From Puccinia triticina (lineage: Eukaryota > Basidiomycota > Pucciniomycetes > Pucciniales > Pucciniaceae): a stretch of 64,000 nucleotides of DNA. Positions 9,911 through 18,403 of this stretch are shown here, in pieces; position 1 is the first letter of the stretch, and each line of letters opens with the position of its first letter. The stretch spans positions 4,588,001-4,652,000 of the forward strand of contig NC_070562.1 of assembly GCF_026914185.1 (NCBI RefSeq), given 5' to 3'. Position numbers and translations under genes: made by a program. The notes beneath the pieces are model-generated. The model was given only the letters and a program-made list of their open reading frames with translations. It made no database searches and was not told the origin of the DNA.

Positions 9911-10762
9911 TATGGACTCCTGTCGGGTCTGAGCCGTGGCAGTCGGTTGAGGGGATGGTGCTTGAGTGCTGCCCTCGTCGGTGGTCCTGCGAAAAGTATC
10001 GGGAAAAAATCGAACAAGGTGATAGCGGTTGGGGGGGGATTTGTTGAGAGGGAACGAGGGGGTTGGAATACCCTCGGCGGTTTGGTAGGATGGAAAAAGC
10101 TCAGAACAGAAGGGACTCGGAAGAAAGCTGGCGCGGTCGTCGGAATCTCAGGTAGTGATCAAAAAGGAATAAACTCAGGAAGCTCGGGTACTCAAACTCA
10201 GAGGTAGATGCGGGGCTGGATCGACACGATCCGGATCAATAAGCTCAGAAAATGTGATGATATCTTGTTCCTTATGGGGGAGGCCAGAGTACCATGCGGA
10301 TCCTTCCTCCAAGTTTGGCTGAACTTGGATTCAGGCCGCGACATGCCGCGCGACAAGCCCTCGTGCCCGCCGCGCCCATACAACTAAGATGAGCAGAGAA
10401 AGAGGAAAAGAACAACCAAAGAGAAAACAACCTCCACACCAAAGCCAAAAAGACAAACAAACAAAGCAAAATCTGAAAAGAAACAAAGAACCAACCCTCC
10501 TCCAACTCATCCTCTCCAACGCGCGCAAAGAAGAAACAATAAAAAAAGAACCAAGAAAAGAAAACAATCAATGGAAGAATCAAAACAAATCAAACCAACA
10601 AAAGAGAAGGAAAAAAGGGAGAAAGGGCAAAGGGAAAGAAAGGAAAGAGAGGGAAGGGGGGGGAAGAAATGATAACAGAAGAATTGAGGGTCTTGAGGGT
10701 CTTGATGATCTTGAGGCCTTTATCCGGGTGTCTTGATCCTGTGTACGCGCCAGAACACCACA
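9911..10762 (-). repeat. Gypsy-1 5' LTR
   Basis: 852 bp, partner of 2204-3059. Followed on the right by target duplicate GCGG (10763-10766) and then host coding DNA. Confidence 0.93.
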
Positions 10763-10766
10763 GCGG

Positions 10767-10854
10767 TCCTCGGGCCCGGTGAGCGAGAGTGTCCGGGATG
10801 GGTTGTAGGCGGCTGGTGGGCTGGGATGGAAGGGAGAGCCTAGCAGTTCGACGG
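10767..10854 (-). pseudogene. Host membrane protein gene, middle fragment between the two gypsy insertions
   Basis: An 84-bp sliver of host DNA plus the ACGG duplicate (10851-10854), trapped between the insertion points of Gypsy-1 and Gypsy-2. Read on the minus strand in the frame coming from 22313, it gives an uninterrupted Pro/Ser-rich peptide (LLGSPFHPSPPAAYNPSR) and continues in frame into 2199. That frame agreement is the main evidence that the three pieces were one exon. Confidence 0.7.
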
Positions 10855-10944
10855 TGTAAGACTCAAAAGTGGTTGTGAAACCCTTTTGCTGAATGGAGAA
10901 GGGGATGAAGGAGTTGCAAGCTCTGCCCTTCTATACTACCAGCT

Positions 10945-10978
<34 letters not shown>

Positions 10979-11652
10979 ATTAGGTGATAGGAGTGAATGC
11001 TCAAGATGAGTTTATTCGATACACTTTATAAAGATTTGTTATTGATATATAAGGGTTGTTATGAGTATAGTTGTAAGTGTTGAGAGTACAAGGTGGTGAG
11101 TGAATCACTGATGAGTAATAAACTGAAGAGCTACAAATGAGGGGGAGAGAGCCCCTTATATAGACAAATGTGAGGGATTTTAGCTCCAGGGCAGCCCCAG
11201 TGAGGGATTTTAGCTGGCCTGCGCTGTGTACAATTTATGCGAGGGGTGCATGCATGATGCAGGGAACAATGGCATGTGATGCAATAAAACCAAACAAAAG
11301 TGGAGGTGAAAGTTCTAGAATGCGGAGAACAATGGCACAGACTGCAGTGGCAGTGCTGGATGATGTCATGCAGCTAGAAAACAAAGGCAAAATAATATAT
11401 GCAGTGGAGATACCATGGAGTAGGGAAAGGTGGCTTGAGGTGCGTGACAGGGGTCAACAGGGTGCTACAGGTTGTCCGGAGGGTCTAACTTCCAGTGCAG
11501 TGGGGCTACAGTTACACTTTCAGTGGAGACTAGGGGGTAATTTGGCCGTAGATTCCATTTCTGGGGTCCATATGGTCGTACCATGAGGCATTCTATGACT
11601 AATTACGCAAATGAGAGAAAAACTTTTGATTTTTCCCATTTTGTATACCACA
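10855..11652 (-). repeat. Gypsy-2 3' LTR
   Basis: 798 bp. On the minus strand it starts TGTGGTATAC and ends CTTACA (TG...CA). It matches 21511-22308 except at roughly two sites (about 11014 and 11544). Confidence 0.95.
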
Positions 11653-11686
11653 TTCTCCCCCAACTTATTGTCTGTCCCCAGACAAT
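11653..11686 (-). promoter_or_regulatory. Gypsy-2 polypurine tract with adjacent hairpin
   Basis: On the minus strand AAGTTGGGGGAGAA touches the 3' LTR. Upstream is a 7-bp stem ATTGTCT (11667-11673) with AGACAAT (11680-11686) around a 6-nt loop. The loop is nearly identical to that in Gypsy-1, but two stem base pairs are exchanged in a compensating way. Confidence 0.65.
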
Positions 11687-12913
11687 TCGCCGTGAAAAAG
11701 TGCCCCGTTTAGATTTTTGAAAGCTTGAAAGTTGAGTTTGCACAGCTGTCATTCCAGAATTCTGGAATATTGGCTTTCTTTTGTCGCTGGAGTACCATGG
11801 AGTGAAGTTTGCACAAAAATTGGATTTTGTGATTTTTGAGGTGCTTTATGAGCTGGAAAATTTTTCATGTCTGGGAGTCAAAGTGCTGCGCGCAGTCCGC
11901 AGCTGCGCAGTTGCGCAGCGCCGCAGCATGTGACTTTGTGTCGCCGTTGTACGTAGTTGCCGCGCTAGAGCTCCAGAGTGCGCGCGCTTGAAGCTGCAAG
12001 CCCGGATCAACGAGTATTGATCGGGGACCCGTACGCTGTTCCTGAGTAAACGGGCCATGGGCCTGGGTGCTCTGTGTTGATCGCGCCCGCCCGTTCTGTT
12101 GTCGAGTAGTGATCGGGGGCGCGCGCTACCCGTCCAGTCTGTCTGATCCCCCCGTCTGCGATGCCGGCCAATCGTGTTTGGCTCCGACCATACCTGAGGT
12201 CCGACTCGGATCATAGATAATCCTCCCGACACATAGTTCGTTGCCCACGATTCATCAAGCTGTCTTCGCCTCCACCACCGCTAGCCTCAGGAACGAATTC
12301 GAGCTCGCTTCTGCAGTCTCGAGCTGCATGGGACCAAACTTCGCGACCTTCCGGCGTCTTCTCGATCCAAACGACCTCCAAACAACTCACAAGCCAACTT
12401 CGCCAACCACCTCCTCCATCTCCCGGGGCGGATTCCTTTGAGGCGCACTCAACGCCTCAGAGCCAATCCGTCGATTTCGCCGCCTCCTGCCGCCGTCACC
12501 AGCCTTCAGGATTGAACTCGAGCTTGCTTCTGCGGCCTTGAGCTGCAGGAATTCGATCCCCGCTTTGTTCTTCCGGACAGCCAAAGCTGAGCCCATAAGG
12601 TATGTAATGTTATTTGTTTATATTAAGTTTATATTGCTTCAGCTGCATTGTCTTCCAGCTGAAGCCCTTTCATCCTTTACTCAGTACGTTATGCTCCGGT
12701 TGGGACGTCCGGGTCATGACCGGCTTCATGACGGGTGCGTTTGGTTATATTACCTCGGCCATCGCCCGCCGAGCCGTGATCAAAGGATCCGAATAATGAG
12801 GCAGGGCCCTCAAGCCTTTGTTGTCGCCAGGCAGCCAGGTAAGTCGTCTACTCGCATCCTGATTCCTGGTGATGTCCGGCCATACGGGCAAGGCTGATAG
12901 GCTCTCTGAAGGG
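11687..12913. other. Non-coding upstream tract of the antisense gene
   Basis: No convincing coding region. It contains a GC-rich stretch (11880-12200) with alternating GC runs and two related 41-bp direct repeats, 12288-12328 and 12507-12547 (both include CGAGCT or GAGCTT, GCTTCTGC and GAGCTGCA), 219 bp apart. It probably serves as promoter region for the plus-strand gene that starts at 13019. Confidence 0.4.
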
Positions 12914-12920
12914 TATAAAA
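12914..12920 (+). promoter_or_regulatory. TATA box of the antisense gene
   Basis: TATAAAA on the plus strand, 99 bp before the first ATG of the five-exon gene and followed by a pyrimidine-rich stretch. The spacing suits a Pol II start near 12945. Confidence 0.5.
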
Positions 12921-13018
12921 CAAGCCTTCTCTCCGTTGATTCAGGTTTCCTCCCCATCATCTCCTCAGCGTCCAACCACCCTTTTGCATTAGTTCCTTCA
13001 ATCCCCATCGACCCTGTT

Positions 13019-14403
13019 ATGACTACCTCCTCTAGCCAACCTTCACACCCTTATTATTTACGTCCTCGTGTGAGTTCTGCTGCAAAACAGGTGCGTCCTC
13101 CCTTCTTCAGATTCAACTTTCATCCTTGCTAACAATGCTCTCTTCTGTAGATGAATTCCTCGGTCCTTGATACCATGGGTTTCGATCGAAACCTCTTAAA
13201 CCACCACCCTCTTGGGCAGCCATTCCCCAAGGTAGGTTTTCTTTCCCTGTATCTCTGATGTTTTATTATTTCAAGGGAAACTGATCGTTGTGTTCGCCAG
13301 ACGCCTCGTGCTGATGCGCCTGCTGAGCCGCCAACCCATTCTTCACTTGATCACATGAACTGGACCCAGGACCAGCGTGACTATCTCTCAAACTCGCTGA
13401 TGATGTCTGACATCTGTCTTGAGTCCCCGGTGGCTCTTCGACCGTTCATTGTTGGCGATGCAACCATGCAGACTTTAGAGACGGTAAGGTATTTTCTTTA
13501 GTCATCTTTGCCCATACTGCCATCTGACCCTATCTTGTGTAGTTCTTGGGCTCTAATAACAGTGATTGGGCCCCTCCGAACGTCCAAACTCTCCTTGGCT
13601 CGACTTCCTCTGCAGCTGAGGTCGCAGCCCCGGCAATCCCTCCCGGTTTGGTTGGGCTTCACCCCCGATTCAGAACTCCAACACCGTATCCAACTTCTAG
13701 CCCGCCTGAGGGTATTAATCCTGTTGCCGGATCGCCGGTCTACTGCCCTCGAATCCCAGATTGCTTGCCTAACCCTGACTCGCCCATCTTCCATCCAAGA
13801 GCCCCTGACAGTTCCCCAGCGCCGGTAAGTTACTCTTTTGATTCTTTTCTCAGCGCAGAACTGTGCTGATGCCCATTGAGTTGTATATCTACATAGGTCT
13901 TATCGTCCAACCGAGTTGCTCTTGAAGACTCCTGGACACCGCTACCCGCTTGGACAGTTCGTCCTTGCGGCCTTCCATTGCAGCCCAAAACTCAGCAGGC
14001 TATCGAGGTGGATGAGTTGGCTTCTACTGAGAACGAGCCGGCCCATCCCAGATCCGAAATCGATGAACTTTCTGACCACGATAATGAACCCATTGAGGGC
14101 TTCCCGCGCATCCCTTCGCCGTCTGTTCGCGGTGATTATGGTATAACGGAATTTCCCTTCCTTCGCCCTCATCAAATCAAAGCGCTTCTTACCCGCCGAC
14201 ACGGTATTGTCCCAACGACTCCCGCCACGGTTGAACCAGCTATCCTTTTTCATTTCTATGTCGGAATGGTCGAGGACTTTGTTGCGTTCTCTAACCGCAA
14301 CCCTTCTCCGAATGGATTCGACCACATGGAACGTATTGACCTTTTTCAGGCCTGGGCCCATCGATATCTGACCACCGACCATCTTGTTCGTCAAGCCAAT
14401 TGA
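13019..14403 (+). CDS. Five-exon gene of unknown function, antisense inside Gypsy-2
   Basis: Exons 13019-13090, 13151-13231, 13301-13483, 13543-13824 and 13897-14403 join into 374 codons plus TGA. All four introns (60, 69, 59 and 72 nt) are phase 0 with GT...AG ends; intron 1 has a GCTAAC branch-like motif. The frame is open throughout and closes only at the end of the last exon. The first three exons are polar. Exon 4 is Pro-rich with repeated TP/SP steps. Exon 5 has an acidic patch and then a more ordered, aromatic-rich end (GITEFPFLRP, then ILFHFYVGMVEDFV). I recognise no domain; it has no signal peptide or membrane segment. Because it is antisense to gag-pol, the element RNA would not splice its introns away. 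It could be an accessory retrotransposon gene or a captured host gene. Confidence 0.75.
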
Positions 14404-14848
14404 CCAAAAGTGAGTTTCTATCTTTCTTTTTTTTTTTTTTTATGCATTATTATTTTTATACTAATTATTTTTGCTTTGCTTTTTCTTTTAGTCGCCTATG
14501 CTGCGTGTTTCCTGGGGTAAAATCGTCACAAAACCAAAAAAAATCAATAGATAATAGAAAAAAAAATAAAAAAAACTTATATGAGTTAAAACTAAAAAAT
14601 GTATTATTCTTTTCTTTTTATCTCTTGTACAGTAGGCTAGTCTCTTTTTATCTTTTGATTATTAGCCTGAAATATATATACCAACACCCCTCCCCCAACT
14701 TAAACAGGTTGTCCTCAACCTTGCTTGAGAAGTGAGTTTTTAATGTTCTGAATGACTTCAACATAGAGAAAATGTGTTGTTCAAGAATAACCCAAAGAGA
14801 AAAATTTCAATTTTAAATATAATACTTTTTCTAGGGAGAAAAACATTC
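14404..14848. other. AT-rich tract with two extra polypurine-like sites
   Basis: Non-coding, with poly-T and poly-A runs. On the minus strand it has GTTGGGGGAGGGG (about 14690-14702) directly followed by TGTTGGTATATAT, which looks like a polypurine tract against an LTR start. Another copy of AAGTTGGGGGAGAA lies at about 14866-14879, just inside the pol end. A possible 3'-UTR intron of the antisense gene begins GTGAGT at 14409 and ends TTTTAG near 14491. Confidence 0.4.
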
Positions 14849-17800
14849 TCAAATAGAATGTTGTTTTCTCCCCCAACTTGGAGATGGGCACCAATTCAGA
14901 TTGTTGTCCAGTTCTTCATCAGAATCTTCATGCAAATTTTCACCAGTGTCGTCCTCATCCGACAAATCAGGTTGATCTGGATCCTCGTCTTGTTGGATCT
15001 CCTCAAGTTCACGTCCACGTGGGTAAAAGCGTTTGATATGAGAAGCTGCGTAAGCCCTTTTAAGTTCCACACCATCCAATTCCTCCAAGATATACGACCC
15101 CTTTGGTAGTTGTTTAGTGATTCTAAAAGGACCATTCCATCGGTTAAGAAAAAGCTTTCCCCATTGGTCCTCCAAGCTTTTATTGTAAATTAAAACTAGT
15201 TCGCCAGGATCAAGAGGGTTTCGGAGTCTTGCTGCCATTTTTCGGTCCCAGTACCGAACAGAGGATTCTCTAGCTTTCATTAGTTTCTCGTGAGCTATTT
15301 CCAGAATTTCGTCCCTCCTTTCTAATTGCTTTGTTTGAGCTTCTAACAGCTGTTCTGTAGTTTTGATTTCCGTCCAATCAATTCCTAGATAGGTGTCCAT
15401 TTCTAGATCCACAGGTAGCACCGCTTTTTGTCCAAAAACAAGTTCAAATGGTGAGTAACCTGTTGTACGTTTTGTCAAAATCCTGTCTGAAAAAAGCACT
15501 AGAGGTAGATATTCTCTCCATTTTCCTCCAGACTCGCCGCACATCTTGATCAATGTGTCTTTAATTGGCCGGTGTCCTCTTTCTATCATGCCGTTGGCCT
15601 CCGGATAATAAGGTGTAGGCGGTTTGAAAGTTACTCCAATCTTTTCCACAGCTTTGATAAATTCATTTTTGAATTCGGGTCCATTGTCCGCCGTAACCGT
15701 CTTGATTACCCCATACCAATAAACCCATTCCTCCAAGAGAAATTTTCCAATTGTTGCCGCTGTGAGTTTGACCAAAGGAGCTGCCTCTACCCATCCTGAT
15801 AAGTCATCTCGAGCCACAAGTAAATATTTATATCTTCCAGCCTTGATGTGGCAGACATCCAACGCTACTCGTCCGAATAAAGTGTTTTCACCAGTTGGGT
15901 TTCGAATTTCCCTAGGTACCAGTGGGTCCCTTTTTTGACATGGTTCACAGCTTTTTACCCATAAGCGAACCTTTTTCTTCAGACTTGGCCACCAAAATCG
16001 GCAGACTAGGCGTTGGTATGTTTCTTCAAGTCCTCGATGACCGAGTTCCTCGTGAACCTTCCGTAAGAGCTTACTTTGATACGAGATGTTAGAAATTACT
16101 AGTTGCGCCATTGGAGAGTGCCGGCGCATCAGTCGTCCATCCTGAATAAAATAATTTGCTGATTTTTGTTTGAGTTTCTGAAATTCTTCAGGATCCAATC
16201 CTTGTGGTTTACGCAGGGTTTGTAAATAGTCCTTGAGATCTTTCCAAAATCCAGATGATTCCCATTCTAGAATACTTGTGGACATTGAGCATGTTCTAAA
16301 TCGGGAGCAGACTTTAATCAGTGGTTCCTCTTCATCAAAGTCGTCTGAATCGTTATAAAACTCGTCCTCGTCATTGCTTATAGGTCTTCTCGACAATGCA
16401 TCTGGTAAAGTAAATGTCTTCCCTGGCTTATGTACCATATCAAATGAGAATAGCTGAATGAAAGCCACCCATCTGGTCATAGGTGCATTGGGAAGCGAAG
16501 GAGAGTTGATCATTTGGATTAGGGATTGAGCATCGACTTGTAACTCAAAGTGTTGACCCCAAAGAAGTGTCTGTAATTTCTTGAGGATCCTAGCTACGCC
16601 ACAGAGCTCTAACTTTGGCTGGGAATATTTCGATTCCACCGGTGAGAAGACAACTGATTCGTAGAGAACTGGTCGAATAAGTCCTGTTTGTAGTTCTTGC
16701 TGAGAAAGTACTCCTCCTGCTGCGATGAAGCTGGAATCCACGGCTAAGATAATAAGTCCGGCATCTTCAGAATAGTCAAGGCTTTTCAAGGTGAAGTCTT
16801 CTCCAATGATCTTTTTGAGAAGGTTGAAAGCTTGATCACAGTCCTTGTCCCAGGCCCATTCGACATCCTTTCGTGTGAGTTTCCTGAGAGGTGCAGCAAT
16901 CTCTGACAGATTTTTAATAAAAATTCTGACATAGGTTACTATTCCCATGAAGCCTCGGAGTTCTGTGACATTATTTGGAGTAGGCCAGGTTGAGATTTTG
17001 TTTTTCTTCTGGGATGACACACGCCTTCCTTCTCTGCAAACCACATGTCCAACAATGTCCAAAGCCGGTACACAACACGCAAACTTCTTTCCTGAGATGG
17101 TAAGTCCTGCTTCTTCAATCCAAAATAAAACTCTTTCAAGAGTTTGAGCGTAATCCCAAATAAACCGCCGAATTCCCGGAGTTTCTTCTAGTGCCTCGTT
17201 GTTGTATGTTGAAACAGGTCCTTTTATACCGCCATTGTCAATAAATACGCCTACGTGTTCCGGTATCTCGTCCTGGAGGATCCACATCATTTGAGCTTGG
17301 TAAACCGCCACAGAATTTGTTGCTCCTTGGGGAAGTCTTGTAAGTTGGAATCTTCCTAGTGGTGTATCAAATGTGGTTAAGGGTCTTGATTCTGGGGCCA
17401 ATTCTCTTTCGTCGTAGCCGCCCATGATGTCGCCTAGTCCGTAACAGGCGCGTCCTGCAAAGGATTCCACAAATTCTTCTGTTGCAGGAGGTAGCCCAGC
17501 ATCCTTGATGGTAACCTTGTTCATTTCTTGTAAGTCGTGAACTATTCTTAGTTTTCCATCATGCTTTAGGACACAGAAAACTGGACTAGAATAGCTGGAT
17601 GTTGATTGTTCGTAAAGTTTGTTTCGTATACGTTCCCGTACTTGTTCCACATATTCGTCCTTAATTGCCGCAGGTATTGGAATTGGCTTCTTCTGCCAAG
17701 GTTGGTGATCCACTACTGGTATAATATAAGGCAAACCGTAGGAATGCTTCAAAAGCCCTCTTTCTTCTGGGGTGAATGCTATAGCCTTCTCTCGAATTAT

Positions 17801-18403
17801 AATTAAGTGCTTGAAGAGCTTCAATTCTTCTTCCCAAAGCCATCCTTCCGGTCCAAAATTGACTACCTTTAGGCTTTCTTCTGTAATCCTGGCGGTGGGT
17901 TTGAATTCTGGAGGATTTGGTGTGAGTGGTGTCTTGTACGGATCTCGTGAGAGTGGTGGTCGTTGAAGAGGCGGGTTTAGCGTTTGCGGAATAGGTTCAT
18001 TAATGGGCCAAATTTTCTTTGCTACTGGTTTGTATTTGGTCATACACCATAGACTTCCATCCTTCCAACTTTGACATAACTTTGCTTGAAATGCCAAGCC
18101 CAAACCCTTTTTGAATAGCTTCCCAACTCTATTGTTGGTAGGTTGGTGTGAAGCTAATAATTTTACACTATTGATAGACGGAATACATTTGAGAAACTTG
18201 GTTGATTCAGCTGTCCCATTAGTCCTTGTTAGTTCCGGTTTGATGGATAGAATCTTCAAGAAATATTTTATAGTTTGTTTTTGTAGTTTCTCCAATAAGT
18301 ACAGAAAGGATGTTTCAAGCCAGTCTAAAAAACCCAGTGTTCGAGACATAGCCTGCTCGACCAGCTGTAGCAAGCTATTCCCTAAGTGAACACCGGTGAT
18401 CAT
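14849..18403 (-). CDS. pol: Gypsy-2 Pol (RT, RNase H, integrase)
   Basis: An open frame of 1184 codons counted from the ATG at 18401-18403, but probably entered by -1 frameshifting from gag. RT: LRIVHDLQEMNKV, TTFDTPLGRFQLTRLPQGA, and the active-site box reads FIDNGG. RNase H: LAVDSSFIAAGGVL, ELCGVARIL, DAQSL. Integrase: HHCC (HEELGHRG, then CEPCQKRD), then DVCHIK, TADNGPEF and PYYPEANGMIERG, giving an intact D,D,E triad. The C-terminus is a GPFR-containing small domain and an acidic tail. No stop or frameshift. The second catalytic Asp of the FxDD box is Asn, which should abolish polymerase activity; Gypsy-1 has Asp there. Confidence 0.94.
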   Translation of the reverse strand: MITGVHLGNSLLQLVEQAMSRTLGFLDWLETSFLYLLEKLQKQTIKYFLKILSIKPELTRTNGTAESTKFLKCIPSINSVKLLASHQPTNNRVGKLFKKGLGLAFQAKLCQSWKDGSLWCMTKYKPVAKKIWPINEPIPQTLNPPLQRPPLSRDPYKTPLTPNPPEFKPTARITEESLKVVNFGPEGWLWEEELKLFKHLIIIREKAIAFTPEERGLLKHSYGLPYIIPVVDHQPWQKKPIPIPAAIKDEYVEQVRERIRNKLYEQSTSSYSSPVFCVLKHDGKLRIVHDLQEMNKVTIKDAGLPPATEEFVESFAGRACYGLGDIMGGYDERELAPESRPLTTFDTPLGRFQLTRLPQGATNSVAVYQAQMMWILQDEIPEHVGVFIDNGGIKGPVSTYNNEALEETPGIRRFIWDYAQTLERVLFWIEEAGLTISGKKFACCVPALDIVGHVVCREGRRVSSQKKNKISTWPTPNNVTELRGFMGIVTYVRIFIKNLSEIAAPLRKLTRKDVEWAWDKDCDQAFNLLKKIIGEDFTLKSLDYSEDAGLIILAVDSSFIAAGGVLSQQELQTGLIRPVLYESVVFSPVESKYSQPKLELCGVARILKKLQTLLWGQHFELQVDAQSLIQMINSPSLPNAPMTRWVAFIQLFSFDMVHKPGKTFTLPDALSRRPISNDEDEFYNDSDDFDEEEPLIKVCSRFRTCSMSTSILEWESSGFWKDLKDYLQTLRKPQGLDPEEFQKLKQKSANYFIQDGRLMRRHSPMAQLVISNISYQSKLLRKVHEELGHRGLEETYQRLVCRFWWPSLKKKVRLWVKSCEPCQKRDPLVPREIRNPTGENTLFGRVALDVCHIKAGRYKYLLVARDDLSGWVEAAPLVKLTAATIGKFLLEEWVYWYGVIKTVTADNGPEFKNEFIKAVEKIGVTFKPPTPYYPEANGMIERGHRPIKDTLIKMCGESGGKWREYLPLVLFSDRILTKRTTGYSPFELVFGQKAVLPVDLEMDTYLGIDWTEIKTTEQLLEAQTKQLERRDEILEIAHEKLMKARESSVRYWDRKMAARLRNPLDPGELVLIYNKSLEDQWGKLFLNRWNGPFRITKQLPKGSYILEELDGVELKRAYAASHIKRFYPRGRELEEIQQDEDPDQPDLSDEDDTGENLHEDSDEELDNNLNWCPSPSWGRKQHSI

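Larger units (their letters stand above)
2204..10762 (-). mobile_element. Gypsy-1, full-length Ty3/gypsy LTR retrotransposon (defective)
   Basis: An 8.56-kb element with LTRs at 2204-3059 and 9911-10762, flanked by GCGG at 2200-2203 and 10763-10766. Sense is minus. It has a tRNA-Tyr-like primer site, gag-protease (7419-9551) and pol (RT, RNase H, integrase; down to 3222). The LTRs differ by about five substitutions plus a G-run of 12 versus 8, so insertion was recent. Pol is nevertheless broken by a frameshift near 4500 and two TGA codons. Five related intron-like segments are spread along it. It lies inside the host membrane-protein gene in the same orientation. The TSD could also be read as 5 bp (GCGGT). 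Confidence 0.93.

Noticed and set aside
11170..11586. 138-residue ORF in the Gypsy-2 LTRs (also at 21826-22242)
   Set aside because: Lies wholly in the LTR on the strand opposite to the element; identical in both LTRs because the LTRs are young, not because of selection.
18400..18403. Pol start by termination-reinitiation at ATGA
   Set aside because: The slippery heptamer ending exactly at the stop, present in both gypsy families, is the better explanation; in Gypsy-1 the pol frame is open upstream of the gag stop.
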